A DNA stretch of 64,000 bases. Origin: Megascapheus bottae (taxonomy: Eukaryota > Chordata > Mammalia > Rodentia > Geomyidae). The number at the start of each line of letters is the position of its first letter. Position 1 is the stretch's first letter. The stretch spans positions 7,072,001 to 7,136,000 of the forward strand of contig JANJXV010000039.1 of the NCBI GenBank assembly GCA_024803745.1, in the 5' to 3' direction. The notes below the pieces were generated by a model. It made no database searches, was not told the origin of the DNA, and was given only the letters and a program-made list of their open reading frames with translations. Both the position numbers and the translations under genes were made by a program. Shown piece by piece: positions 1-12,900 of the stretch.

Positions 1-176
1 ACAGTTCAAAGCCAGCCTGGGCAGGAAAGTCTGTGAGACTCCAATGAATCACCAGAAAACTAGAAGTGGAGCACTAGCCTTGGGCAAAAAAAGAAGCTCA
101 GGGATAGCACGCAGGCCCTGAGTTCAAGTCCCAGGAAAAGCACCCCAAAAAAAACCCAAAACCCAAAACAAAAAAG
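1..176 (+). mobile_element. Type B SINE, cut by the window start
   Basis: Begins inside the B1/ID join ('ttcaaagccagcctgggcag') and ends 'ggccctgagttcaagtccc' plus an A-rich tail. The 1.1 kb that follows (177-1282) is G/T-rich unique sequence, apart from the small splice-flanked segment listed separately. Confidence 0.85.
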
Positions 177-1019
177 TGTGCACCTGTGTACGTTTGCTCA
201 CGCAGGTGTGTATCTGTGATGTCTGTTGCCCCCCTGTCTCGGTGGGTGTGTAGCATGTGTTTGGAGGAGGGGGTGTCTGTGTCTTGTGGTAGTGTTGGTC
301 ATGGGGAATAGACAGTGTGTCCGTTTTGACATGTATGTGCAGGCCGGCTGTGAATGTGTGTCCGGTGGATTGGAGGGACCTGTGGGATGGTCTGGAACCA
401 GCCAGGACCCAGGCTGTGATTCCCTTGGCTCGGTGTCCCTGCCCTGGCAATTTGGGGGAGGGACCCCAGATCTTGCTGGTGTGTTGCTGGGAGATCCTGG
501 GGAGAACTTGGGTTGGAGAGTTGGGGTAGGCCGCCCAGTGTTGGTAAGGTAAGAGCCTGGGGTTCCTTCCGAGCTCCTGCTACAGCTCAGGGCTTTGAGA
601 CTGGGGAGGTGGGGACCTGTTGTAAATGTTGGGGGTGGGGGTAAGGCACCTGGCCCGGACTTTGGAGGGGGGCGAATCTGAAAAGGAGTCTGGGAATTTA
701 GAATCCTGAGGTTGAGAAACGAGGGGATGGCTGCCGGATTCCAGGAGAGTGATGGAAGAAGAGCTGTGGGGCGCGGAGGAGGGGGGCAGAGGACAAACCA
801 ATGGGTGTCCTGAACTCCTGACTTTGCGTGACCCACCCCTGAAACTCAGTCTCTTCCATTTTAGAACCTTCTGAAACTCTGAGATGGCAAAGCCTGAAGC
901 ATGACAGCTGAGGGAGGATCCCTCTGGGGATTTCTGTAGTTCAGCTGGTCCCCCAGCAGGCCCTGGGGCCCAGAGAGAAACCAGAGGGTGCTAACGTGCT
1001 GGGTTTTATTCTGTTACAG

Positions 1020-1051
1020 GTACTGGCCCAGGCCCTGACTCCCTGAAGAGA
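1020..1051 (+). other. Candidate small non-coding exon (possibly LRFN1 5'UTR)
   Basis: About 32 bases lie between a good acceptor ('ttattctgttacag') and a good donor ('gtaagttgg') on the strand of LRFN1. There is no coding potential, and no transcript evidence can be had from sequence alone. It could be a chance pair of splice-like motifs. Confidence 0.2.
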
Positions 1052-1282
1052 GGTAAGTTGGAGCCCTTAGGCTCAAGAGAGAAATGGGGGGTGATGGGCC
1101 TTGCTTAGAGCCAGCTGGGGCCCAGAACCTCTCTGCCAAGGTTAGGGGTGGGGACCACTCTAGAAGTATCATGGTTGAGTCCGGGTTGTTAGTGACCAGG
1201 CTTTGGGGGACAGGTAGAGTCTCAGGACAAGATGTAACCTCTCTCCTCAGCATAGGTAAGGTGGTTGGGCAAGAGAAACTCC

Positions 1283-1490
1283 AGCCAAGCATGGCGGTAC
1301 ATACCTCTAGTTCCTGCTACTCAGAAGGGGGGATCTTGATTCAAGGTTGATCTGAGCAAAGCAGTATGAGACCCTATCTGAAAAACAAACTGAAGGGGAG
1401 GGAGAGAGTTGGGGGTGTGGCTCAAATGGTAGGGGGTTTTCTGAGCAAATGCAAGGTTCTGAATTCAAATAATCTGATCAAATAATCTGA
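1283..1490 (+). mobile_element. Type B SINE
   Basis: 'ccagccaagcatggcggtac' start, an ID-like half with 'ggtgtggctcaaatggtag'. Diverged copy. Between 1490 and 1928 I see only unique sequence and a T run. Confidence 0.7.
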
Positions 1491-1927
1491 CACACAGAGA
1501 GAGAATTAACACATTATTATAAGTAATAGTAGTAACTGTAGCAGCCCGTATGTAGCATTTCCTTTGTGAAGACCACAGTTACAAATAATAGTTACAAATA
1601 GCTACAAAGAATGGTGTAGAATTCTTTGAACTGATGTGGTAGATTTTTTTTTTTTTTTTAATAAATCAGTGGATAGCTGAACGCACAGATTGATGCCCTT
1701 TTGGGGGAGTCATTTGACTGACTTGGGGACTTGGGGGATGTGATCTCAAGGGAGTGAGGTCCAAATTCTGTCCCCCAATACTGAAGTGTCTCTCAGTACA
1801 TAGTAGGTGTTTTCATTCACTCTGACTGTGAGAGGTGAAGCTTTGCTCTTGTAAATTGGGGTTCTGAGCCCTAGAGACCTCCACAGTCAAGCTGGTGCAG
1901 ATCTGGGCATCTGATCATGCCAGAACT

Positions 1928-3274
1928 ACTTTTTTTTTGCCAGTCCTAGAGCTTGAACTCAGGGCCCAGGCACTGTCCCTGATCTTCTTTTGCTCTTTTC
2001 TGTGTGTGAGGAATCAAACCCAGGGCTTCATGCATGCTAAGTAGCAGTCTTCCACTAGGCCACATTCCGGTAGTTGTGTGTGTGTATACGTGTGTGTGTG
2101 GGGGGGGGAGAGACTTGAATTTTGGGCTTAGTGCTATTCCTGAGATTTTCTTTTCTTTCTTTCTTTTTATTTTTATTTTTTTGCTAGTCCTGGGCTTGAG
2201 CTCAGGGTCTGAGCACTGTCCTTGGACTTTCTCAAGGCTAGAGCTCTACCACTTGAGCCTCAGCACCACTTCCAGCTTTTTTCTATATATGTGGTACCGA
2301 GGAATCGAACCTGGGTCTTCATGCATGCTAGGCAAGCACTCTACCACTAGGTTAAGCTCCTGGTTGGTTAGCTTTTTTGCTCAAGGCTAGCACTCTACCA
2401 CTTGAGCCACAGCTTCACTTCCAGCTTTTTTTTTGTGGCTAGAGATAAGAGACTCACAGACTTTACTTCCTAAGCTGGTTTCCATCCTTGGTGCTCAGAT
2501 GTCAACCTTCTGAGTATTTAGGGTTACAGGCGGGAGCTGCTAATACTCAGCTTTCTCCTCCTTTCTGGTGTGTCTCCTCCCCTCTGAGTTTTTCTCTCTC
2601 CCCACTTGTGTCTTGCTCTTTATCTTCTCTTCCTTTTTGATTTATTGGTTAATTTGCCAGTTCTGCTTGAACTCAGGACCTCGGCGTTGTCCCTGAGCTT
2701 TCTCAAGGCTAGAGTTCTACTATTGGCTCCACAGCACCATTTCTGGTTTTTTTGTTTTTTCTTTTTGGTCAGTCATGGGACTTGAACTCTGGGCCTAGGC
2801 ATTGTCCCTGAGCTCTTTAGCTCAAGGCTACCACCCTACCCCTTGAGCCAAGCACCACTTGTGGTTTTCTAGTGGTTCATTGGAGAGAAGAATCTCACAG
2901 ACTTTAGTGCCTGGGCTGGCTTTGAACCACAATTCTCAGATCTCAGCCTTCTGAGTAGCAGGATTACAGGCTTGAGCCACCGTACCCAGCTAATTCCGGC
3001 TTTTTCGAACCCAGGGCTTCATGCATGTTAGGCAAACACTCTACTAGCCACACTCTTGGCTTTCTCTTCAGTCAGACTGAGACTTGAACTCAGAACTTGC
3101 CACTTCCACTCTTTGGGTAGCACTCTACCAACAGAGCCATGCCTCTAACCCTTGTTGCTTTTCTGAGCTAGCCATCTTGCTATAGAGCCAAAGTGGCTTC
3201 AAACTCATGATCCTCCTTTGCTCCGCCTCCCGAGTACAGGGAATACAGGTGTGTATTACCATACTACCATGCCC

Positions 3275-3275
<1 letters not shown>
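1928..3275 (-). mobile_element. SINE cluster, minus strand, before LRFN1
   Basis: Consecutive reversed copies: type D 1928-2072, type D 2162-2362, type B 2363-2556, ID piece 2652-2750, type B 2753-2990, type D piece 2992-3062 and B1-type 3061-3270. Each D copy starts (reversed) with 'gccagtcctgg' after a T run. Confidence 0.85.

Positions 3276-3322
<47 letters not shown>
3274..3322 (+). repeat. (TG)n microsatellite
   Basis: Pure TG run next to a B1-type SINE end. Confidence 0.95.
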
Positions 3323-3323
<1 letters not shown>

Positions 3324-3695
3324 ATGTAACCCACAGCTCTCCTTCATTTGGGATTGGTTTTCTTTCTCTCTCTCTACCATTCCACCCCTGCCCCCTTGCC
3401 TCTCCCTGCCTGTCTTCATCCCTTTCTGATTTCTTTCTGATTCCTCTTATGGACACAAAACTGAAAGCCACATAAGGTCACTGCCCTACACAGAGTCAGT
3501 CTTAGAGACTGTCAGTAGAGACCGGGGTACAGGGCAGTGGGAGTGAAAACCACTTCAGAGATCCCCTCTTCTCTTTTTCCCCTCTTCTCATCCTGTCCTG
3601 TGTTGTGAGGGCGGCTGATGTGTCATGGGCTGTTGCAGTGAAGGGAAGGGGGGAATCAAAGCCCAAATTCTTTGCCTGGAGCAGTGATGCTGTAC

Positions 3696-3699
<4 letters not shown>

Positions 3700-3739
<40 letters not shown>
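3700..3739 (+). repeat. (TG)n microsatellite
   Basis: Pure TG run in sequence that otherwise looks unique (3480-3980). Confidence 0.95.
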
Positions 3740-3742
<3 letters not shown>

Positions 3743-3981
3743 GGTATGCACTGATGTGAGTCCAGGCTAAAGACCCACTTAGAAGGACTTTCTGAGTCTG
3801 AGCTAGGAAACAGATGCGGTGAATCTCACACGCTGCCTTCTTCATACCCCCTCTGGCCCTGCCCAAGATGGGAGAGGTATTTGAAAGTTGACAGAGTATG
3901 CAAGGCCCAGGGTTGTTCAGTGGTTCTCAGTAAACAATCCTTGTAAAGATACTATGACTCTCATCCCATTTTAGAAATTAT

Positions 3982-4486
3982 GTCGTTCTGAGGCATGGCT
4001 CAGGTGATAAGTGAGAGTATCAGACACTGAGTTCAAGTCCCATTCTTGGACGTTTTTTTTTTTTTTCTTTCCAGTCCTGGGGCTTGAACTCACAGCCTGG
4101 GCACTGTCTTTGGGCTTTCTGAAGGATAGCACTCTACCACTTGAGCCACAGCACCACTTCTGGAGTTTTCTGTGTGTGTGGTACTAAGGAGTCGAGCCCA
4201 GGGCTTGGTGCATGCTAGGCAAGCACCTACCACTAGGCCACACTCCCAATCCCTCTCAGGTCAATTTTAAAAAAGTCATTCTGGCCAGGGCTGGGAGTAT
4301 GGTCTAGTGGTAGAGTGCTTGCATGTATTCATGAAGACCCGGGTTCAATTCCTTGGTGCCACATACATAGAAAAAGCCGGAAGTGGTGCTGAGGCTCAAG
4401 TGGTAGAGCTCTAGCCTTGAGAAAGTGCAAGGACAGTGCTCAGGCCCTGAGTTCAAGCCCAGGACTGGCAAAAAAAAAAAAAAAAG
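3982..4486. mobile_element. Three SINEs, mixed orientation
   Basis: ID monomer + at 3982-4050, type D - at 4052-4256 and type D + at 4284-4486. The last is a good full copy with an A tail. Confidence 0.85.
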
Positions 4487-4587
4487 TCGTTCTGGCCTAG
4501 ATAGATGGGGAATCCTAGTGTTGGGAGAGTCACAGGGCGGATGCCAGGATTTGAACCGGAATCCAATTGATTTCAAAGCACTTGCCC

Positions 4588-4808
4588 CTGCTGGGAGCCA
4601 GTGGCTCTTACCTGGAGCTCACAGCCATAACCCCAGCTGCTGAGGAGACTCACACCTGAGGATCGCCATTTAAAGGCCGCCAAATCATGGACTCTTTAAT
4701 TAACCAGCAAAAAGCTGGAACTGGAGAGGTGGCTCAAGTGGTAGAGTATCAACGTTGGATAAAAAAGCCAAGGGATAGTGTCCAGGCCCTGAGTTCAAGC
4801 CTCTGTAC

Positions 4809-4815
<7 letters not shown>
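4588..4815 (+). mobile_element. Type B SINE
   Basis: Left half 'gccagtggctcttacctgga', right half 'ggtggctcaagtggtagagt', ending at a CA run. Confidence 0.8.

Positions 4816-4851
<36 letters not shown>
4812..4851 (+). repeat. (CA)n microsatellite
   Basis: CA run at the 3' end of a type B SINE. Confidence 0.95.
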
Positions 4852-4852
<1 letters not shown>

Positions 4853-4899
4853 CGTAGTTGTAATAGTATTTGTTCTTGGTGCATCTTAGCCACTTGATA

Positions 4900-4946
4900 G
4901 TGATAATAATGATGATGGTGATGAAGATGATGATGATAAGGATGAC
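4900..4946 (+). repeat. (GAT)n-rich simple repeat
   Basis: Imperfect 'gatgatgat' units between a CA run and a MIR. Confidence 0.85.
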
Positions 4947-4954
4947 TTCTAGAA

Positions 4955-5155
4955 TGTATTAAGCTCATCTTCCATGCTAGGTGCTATTTTAAAGTCAGCC
5001 GGGTTTATTGATTAACTTACATACTCTTCACAGAAATGAGGCTTTGTTTCTATCTCTACTTTCCAGATGAAGAAACCGAGATTCAGAGAGGTTCAGACAC
5101 TTTCCCGAGGTCACACAGCTAGTAAGTGTCACAGCTGGGATTGAACCCAGCTGGG
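4955..5155 (+). mobile_element. MIR SINE
   Basis: Core 'cagatgaagaaaccgag' followed by 'gaggtcacacagctagtaag' and 'gggattgaacccag', the diagnostic MIR layout. It is an old mammalian repeat. Confidence 0.85.
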
Positions 5156-5209
5156 TATGGTCTTGACATTGATGGCCTTAAGTTATAATCAACAAAAATT
5201 TCAAAACCT

Positions 5210-6745
5210 TTGGTAGGGTTGGGGGGAAGGTGCTGTTTCAAGTGGTAAGTGGCTTTCCTTGGATTCAACCCCCAGTACCACCTACATAAATAAGTTAATA
5301 AATTAATTAAATAGTAGGTACTGAAGGATCCAGATTGGCCCAGGTGGGAGAAAGAGGTTGTACATTAAAGAGTGGTATATATATTATTTTTTTTAATTTT
5401 AATTTTTATTTTTTTTGGGGGGTGAGGGTTGTTGGTTGTGGGACTTGAACTCAGGGACTAGGGACTGTCCTTGAGCTTTCTTAAAGCTATTGTTCTACCA
5501 TGTGAGCCACAGTACCACTTCCAGCTTTTTCTGTGTATGTGGTACAAAGGACTTGAATCTGGGTCTTCATGCATGTAGGCAAGCACTGTACCACTTTTCT
5601 TTCTTCTTCTTTTTTTTTTTTTTTTTTTTTTTGGTCGGTCATGGGGCTTGAAACCTGGGCCTAGGAGCTGTCCCTGAGCTCTTCAGCTCAAAGCTATTGC
5701 TCTACCACTTGAGCCACAGCGTCACTTTCTTTTCTTTTCTTTCTTTCTTTTTTTTTTTGCCAGTCCTGGGGCTTGAACTCAGGGCCTGGGCTCTGTCCTT
5801 GGGCTTTCTCAAGGCTACAGCTCTACCACCTGAGTCACAGCACCACTTCCAGCTTTTTTCTATGTATGTAGTACCAAGGAATCAAACCTGGGTCTTTGTG
5901 TATGCTAGGCAAGCACTCTACCACTAAGCCAAACTCCCGGCCCCTCCTTTAAAATTTTTTTTAATGAAAATTTTGTTTTGCATATGATGTAAAAATCAAT
6001 GTTAATAAATTCTTTAATAAATTCAAAAAAATTTTTTTGCCAGTCCTGGAGCCTGGACTCAGAGCTTGGGCAGTATCGCTGAGTTGCTGCTGCTTCTTCT
6101 TTTTGTTTTTATTTTTTTCTAAAGGCTAGCACTCTACCACTTGAGCCACAGCACCACTTCTGTCTTTTTTGTGTATGTAGGTCTGAAGAATCAAATCCAG
6201 GGCTTCATGCAGGCTAGGCGAGCACTCTACCACCCAGCCTCATTCCCAGCCCCCACCACTTTGGGCCATAGCTCCACTTCTGGTTTTCTGTGGGTTCATT
6301 GGAGAGAAGAGTCTTGCAGACTTTCTTGCCCAAGCTGGCTTTGAACTTTAATCTTCAGATCTCAACCTGAGTTGAGTAGCTACGATGACTCCTAGCTATA
6401 TTTATTTTAATTAATCTATTTTTTTTTTGCCAGTCCTGGGGCTTGACCTCAGGGCTTGAGCACTTTCCTTGAGCTTCCTTTTTGCTCAAGGTTAGCACTC
6501 TACCACTTGAGCCACAGCACCACTTCCGGCTTTTTCTGACTATGTGATATGGAGGAATCGAACCTGGGTCTTTGTGCATGCTAGGCAAGAACTCAACCAC
6601 TAGGCCACACTCCTGGCCCCTTTATTTATTTATTTCTTTTGTTGGTCCTGGGACTTGAACTCAGGGCCTGGAGCCTGTCCCTGAGTTTTTGTATTTTTGC
6701 TCAAGTCTAGTGCTCGACCACCTTGAGCCACAGCTCCACTCCCAA
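5210..6745 (-). mobile_element. SINE cluster upstream of LRFN1 exon 1
   Basis: ID piece + 5210-5300; then reversed copies: type D 5390-5598, partial 5600-5735, type D 5736-5943, type D 6026-6248, type B piece 6249-6400, type D 6419-6618 and ID piece 6620-6745. About 80 bases of unique DNA separate the cluster from the LRFN1 exon region. Confidence 0.85.
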
Positions 6746-6915
6746 GGGTTGGTAATTTATCAACTGTCCTAGAAAGATTATAATGTATGGCTAGGCACTC
6801 TGCGTGGTATTCAGGTCACGGGAGGAGTGGGATTCAGTTCTGAGACAGGCCAGCCGGGAGCTGGCAGGGTGGTGACAGAACCCTGTGCCTGGGTCACCTT
6901 CCGCTTCCTCTGCAG

Positions 6916-6952
6916 GTCTAACCTCCTGTCCCTGCTGCTGTCCCCGGGCACC
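6916..6952 (+). other. LRFN1: 5'UTR part of the first LRFN1 coding exon
   Basis: A pyrimidine-rich acceptor 'cttcctctgcag' ends at 6915. The next 37 bases lead to the Kozak-like 'gcaccatgg'. This implies at least one upstream non-coding exon, either before 6.9 kb or outside the window. Confidence 0.6.
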
Positions 6953-9900
6953 ATGGCTCCAGGCCCCTTCTCCACGGTGCTCTTTTCACCACCTCCGACT
7001 GCCCTGTCTTTTCTGTTGTTACTCTGGGCCGGGGCATCTCGTAGCCAGCCTTGTCCAGGCCGCTGCATTTGCCAGAACGTGGCCCCCACGTTGACCATGC
7101 TGTGTGCCAAGACCGGCTTGCTGTTCGTGCCCCCGGCCATCGACCGGCGCGTGGTGGAGTTACGGCTCACTGACAACTTCATCGCCGCCGTCCGACGTCG
7201 GGATTTCGCCAACATGACCAGCCTGGTTCATCTCACCCTCTCCCGGAACACCATCGGCCAAGTGGCGGCCGGCGCCTTTGCCGATCTCCGCGCCCTCCGT
7301 GCCCTGCACCTGGACAGCAACCGCCTGGCCGAGGTGCGCGGCGACCAGCTGCGTGGCTTGGGTAACCTTCGCCACCTGATCCTTGGCAATAACCAGATCC
7401 GCAAGGTGGAATCGGCGGCGTTCGACGCCTTCCTGTCCACCGTGGAAGACCTGGATCTGTCTTACAACAATCTGGAAGCCCTGCCTTGGGAGGCCGTGGG
7501 CCAGATGGTGAACTTGAACACGCTCACCCTGGACCACAACCTCATCGATCACATCGCCGAGGGGACCTTCGTGCAGCTGCATAAGCTCGTGCGTCTCGAC
7601 ATGACCTCCAATCGCCTCCACAAACTCCCTCCCGATGGCCTGTTCTTGAGGTCCCAAGGCAGCGGGCCCAAGCCCCCCACACCCCTGACCGTCAGCTTCG
7701 GGGGGAACCCATTGCACTGTAACTGTGAACTACTCTGGCTAAGACGCTTGACCCGAGAGGATGATCTAGAAACCTGTGCCACCCCGGAGCACCTAACCGA
7801 TCGCTACTTCTGGTCCATCCCCGAGGAGGAATTTCTCTGTGAACCACCGTTAATCACCCGCCAAGCTGGAGGCCGGGCCCTGGTAGTGGAAGGCCAAGCG
7901 GTCAGTTTACGTTGCAGGGCTGTGGGTGACCCTGAGCCTGTGGTACACTGGGTGGCACCAGATGGGAGATTGCTGGGGAATTCCAGCCGGACCCGGGTGC
8001 GAGGGGATGGGACCCTGGATGTGACCATCACCACGCTGAGAGACAGTGGCATCTTCACCTGCATTGCCTCTAATGCGGCTGGGGAAGCCACGGCGCCCGT
8101 GGAGGTCTGCGTGGTACCTCTGCCACTGATGGCGCCTCCGCCAGCTGCCCCGCCGCCTCTCACCGAGCCTGGCTCCTCTGACATCGCCACGCCTGGAAGA
8201 CCCGGTGCCAATGAATCCACTTCTGAACGCCGGCTGGTGGCAGCTGAGCTCACCTCAAGCTCTGTGCTCATTCGCTGGCCAGCCCAGAGGCCAGTGCCCG
8301 GGATCCGCATGTACCAGGTCCAGTACAACAGCTCGGCTGATGATTCGCTTGTGTACAGGTAGGTGAGGTGCTGCCCTGAGCCCAGGGGTCTTCCTCTCCC
8401 TTCCATGTGTCCATTCCCTTGGCTTTGTTTTGTTTCAGTGGTGATCCTGGAGCTTGAACTCACAATCTGGGTGCTGTCTCTGGCTCAGCTTTTTCCCTCA
8501 AATCTGGTGCTCTACCACTTGAGCCGTACCTCCATTTCTGGTTTTGTTTTTTCTTTTGGTAGGTCTTTGGAGATCAGAGTCTCACAGATTTTCCTGGCTG
8601 GCTTTGAACTGTGACTCTCAGATCTCAGCCTCCAGAGTAGCTAGGATGACAGGTGTGTGCGGGGTTTCTCTTGGTTTTCTTGCTCAGCTGGGGTTTCTGG
8701 TTGACCTCAGACTTGTCTCTGGCTCCTTCATTTGCTCTGTCTCCTCTCTTCTTTATTTCTGTCTTACTCTCTGTTTTTCTTGCATTTGGCAAATATTTAT
8801 TGAGCATCTACATGTGGAAAGCTGAGGGCTGCAGTTGTAATAGCAAAGGAAGCCAGCCTGATTGCTGAGTTCCCAGTCACCATCGGTCATGGTCACCAAC
8901 CTCAGAAGTTAGACATTTTAGCTGGATGCTGACAGATCACATCTGTCATCCTCTCTACTCAGGAGACTGAGGTCTGAGGATCCCAGTTCAAAGCCAGCCC
9001 AGGTAGGAAAGTCCTTGAGATTCCTATCTCCAATTAACCACCAAAAAAGAAAAAGAAAAGAAAAGAAAAGAGCCAGAAGTGGAGTTGTGACTCAAGTAGT
9101 AGAACACCAACCTTGCGTAAAACAAAAGCTGAGATAGGGGCCAGAAGTTTGGCCTAGGGGTAGAGTGCTTGCCTAGCATACACAAAGACCCAGGTTTGAT
9201 TCCTCAGTACCCCACATACATAGCAAAAAGCCAGAAGTGGTGCTGAGGCTCAAGTGGTAGAGCTCTAGCCTTGAGAAAGTCCAAGGACAGTGTTCAGGCC
9301 CTGAGCTCAAGCCCAGGACTGGCAAAAAAAAAAAAAAAAAAAAAAAGCTGAGATAGCACCCAGGCTCTGAGTCCAAGATCCAGAACTGGTAAAAAGTAAA
9401 AGTTAAACATTTTGGAGAGGAAATACACACATGTCTATTTAGCTATATTTCTTTTTCTTTTTCTTTTTCTTTTTTTTTAAATTGGTCCTGGAGCTTAAAC
9501 TTAGTGCCTGGGTGCTGTCCCTGTGATCTTTCACTTAAGGCTAGCACCACTTTAGGTTTTCTGGTGGTTCCTTGGAGATAAGAGTCTCATGGACGTTCTT
9601 GCTCAGGCTGGCTTTGAACCACAACCCTCAAATCTTAGCCTCCTAAGTAGCTAGGATTATAGGTATGAGCCACTAGCACCTGGCTTTTAGTTACATTTCT
9701 ACTAAGAAACCATTAAAAGGCATGGAGTGTGGTCTAGTGGTAGAGTGCCTGCCTAGTGTGCACTATGCCTGTGAAGCCCGGAGTTCGATTCCTGAGTACC
9801 ACATGAACAACAAAAAAAGCCTAAAGTGGTGGTGTGGCTCTAGTGGTAGAGCACTAGCTTTGAGAAAGCCCAAGGACAGTGCTCAGGCTCTGAGTCCAAG

Positions 9901-12900
9901 CCCCAGGACTGGCAGTAAAAGAAAAAAACTATTAACCACTTCAATTATGTCAACACATGGGGTACATTGTAGATAGAGAAAGCAAAAAAGCTGAGAAAAA
10001 TGGGCATTATTTCAACCCCTTTGCCTGGGTTTGAAGCCAGGACTGGTGAACAAATCTGGGTCGTGGTTAAAGCAGTTTTCTGAGATACTGGGGTTCTAGT
10101 ATTTTTTGGTTTTCCAATATGGCTTTTAGCCACAGATCTGGCCATACTACTGTGTGGGACTTGCTCATTAACTCTTGGGTACCCTGGCAACTGGCTGTCA
10201 GCTGCAGAGACACCTCTTTTTGTTTCCACCTCCCCTGTGCACTGTAGAGTGGCTACCGAATGCCTTGTTCTGGAATTGACCCCCATCAGGATGCTAGAGG
10301 GACTGGAAAATTGTCCCACCTTGAGATCCACCCCTAGCTTTGCGGTATGCCCGGGCCTTCCCTCGTGAACCTGCCTCTTGGCCTCCACCTCTGACTCCCT
10401 TTGGCCACCACTTTCCATGTCCTCTTGCCACAGGCGTGGTGCCAAGTGGGCATGTCCCCATTGTTGATAAAGTGCATCAACAACTCTCTTTTCCTCATGG
10501 TCCTCTCCCAACCCCTAACCCCTAGATAGGGACTGGACACCCTGTATTCTAGGCTGATCTGGATTTCTGGCTTCCTTGCCTAGCCTCCCCAAGAACTGGG
10601 ATTACATGCTCAGCACATGGTCTTCCTTTTGATTCTAGCTACCCAATACTGAGCACAGACCTTCTCTGTACTACATCTGATGCTAGCTATGCCCTGTGCT
10701 GACAGAGACAGCTAGATCCTGGCCCAATTTTACAAACAATAAGCAAAGGAACCACACAGAACATTTCATATGATGTTTCTAAGGGTGCTGTGACTTCATT
10801 CTCCCTTCCCAGTTTCACTGTGATTCAGGGATCATTTTCTCTCCCACGTTCTTGTCTTCTTTCTTTATTATTTGCAGCACTGAGGATCGAGCCCCGGTCC
10901 TCACACATACTCCTCGAGGGCCTCATTAGCCTTCTACCTTTGCAGATAGGAAAATTGAGGTTGAATGGTTGGGGAGCCTTTGTCGGATCATGTAGAAATC
11001 AGCAGAGCTGTCTTTTATATTCAGGACACATACTTTCTGTTTGCTGGGAAAATGGATAATGCATGTCAGTAAATAACCCTGTTTCTTTGACTTTCCTCTT
11101 CTCCTTGTCTGTCCTCCTTTCTGGCCCATAATCACCACATCACAGATAAGGGGAAGGTTCCCCCTCCCCCCAGACCCTATGTGAGTGCAGATGTCGTTAG
11201 TCTCCTGTCTCTGGCCAAGCAGGAAATCCTAAAATGCTTTCTCTAAGGGCCTAGGTTCCAGTCCTCCATCCTCTAGCTGATGCCTGCAAGACGGCTCTGC
11301 ATGGGTTAACTTTCTCACTGCTGCCACAGGGAGGAGGTGACATCCAATCAGAAGCCGGCTCAGATGGCTTGTTCTGGTCTAACAGCCAATGAGAGACACG
11401 GGGGCTTAAGCTTTCTTAAGAAGCCAGTCACTGTCCTTGATAAAGGGGGATCCCCTAGCAACTGGTTATTTGGGGGGGAGGGAAGCAAGGGAATGCAAAG
11501 CTATAAGGAGAAGAAGGGGACAACTTGAGCGTGGGGGAGCCAGGCTGGGGGCAATGCTGCCCTGAGGAAAGACAGGTAGGCGGAGCATGAGCGCCACTTT
11601 GGTGGGTTCATACTTGGGGCCTGTGAGATGGAGCACGATTCCTGGGGTAATGAGAGACCCCCCCTGGAGGTGACTGAGGTGGGGCTTCAAAATCAAAGTG
11701 GCCCAGGGGCTGGGAGTTCGGCCTAGTGGTAGAGTGGTTACCTCGTATGCACTAAGACCTGGGTTCGATTCCTCAGTAATACGTACATAGAAAGAGCTGG
11801 AAATGGTGTTGTGGCTCAAGTGATAGAGTTCTAGCCTTGAGAAAACCCAAGGACAAACCGGGCACAGTGACTCACACCTGTCATCCTAGCTACTCAGGAG
11901 GGTGAGATCTGAGGATCAAGGTTCAAAGTCAGCCCAGCTACAAAAGGACCTGAGACTCTTATCATCTCCAGTGAACCTATAGAAAATGGGAAGTGAGGTT
12001 GGCCTCCAGGGTAGGGTGGTAGCCTTGAGCTGAAGAGCTCAGGGACAGTTCCCAGGCCCAGCTCAAGTCCCATGACCCACAAAAACAAACAAACAACAAC
12101 AACAAAACCCAAGGACAGTGCTGAGGCCCCGAGCTCAAGCCCCAGAATTGGGGGAAAAAAAAAAAAGTGACCCAGAAGGAGGGGAAGGTGGTGCTCTGAG
12201 AGGTAAGCAGGCCTGTAGAGATGAGGTATGGCCTTTCCAGGGCTGGAGCCTCTGGTCTGCATGAGGCTGGCCTTGCTCCTGACGGGTCCCTAAGCACTTT
12301 GTCACCCTAGGAGAGCTTGTAAGGCGAGGAACTAGGCATGCACATCGAGTGGACTTGGGTTTGGCAGGCCTGGCTTGCTTGAGGTTTTCTAGAGGTTAAT
12401 GGGAGATAAGAGTCTCAGGTCCTTTTGTGCCTAGGCTGGCTTTGAACCCTGATCCTCAGATCTCAGCCTCCTTCCTGAGTAGCTAGGATGACAGGTGTGA
12501 GCCGCCATGCCCAGGGAGGCCTGGCTTTTTTGAGACTGAATGGGAGCAATTAGGAAGATGGATGTGCCCAGCAGAAGGGGCCAGGGCCACCCAGAACAAG
12601 CTACAGTTGGGTGCCAGTGGTTCCCAATTGTAATCCTAGCTGCTCAGGAGGCTGAGATCTGAGGATCACAGTTCAAAGCCTGGGCAGGCTGCCCCCCCCC
12701 CCCCCACCGCCCAGTGGTCTCCCACTGAGCTAAATCCCCAACCCCTGGGAGACTCTTATCGCCAATGAACCACCAGAAACCTGGAAGTAGAGCCATTGCT
12801 TAAAGTGATAGAGTGCTAGCCTTGAGCATAAGAGCTCAGGACAACACCCAGGCCCTGAGTTCAAGCCCCAAAACAACAACAACAACGACAACAACAAAAG

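Noticed and set aside
198..836. 212-codon minus-strand open frame near the window start
   Set aside because: Low-complexity Pro/Ser/Thr composition, no recognisable domain, and it overlaps SINE sequence and G/T-rich DNA.
6827..6952. Upstream in-frame ATG of LRFN1 that would add 42 residues
   Set aside because: It lies before the splice acceptor ending at 6915 and would place the signal peptide inside the protein.
9718..9925. tRNA-like A and B boxes throughout the window
   Set aside because: They belong to ID-type SINE units. No cloverleaf with an intact anticodon arm and acceptor stem was found outside them.
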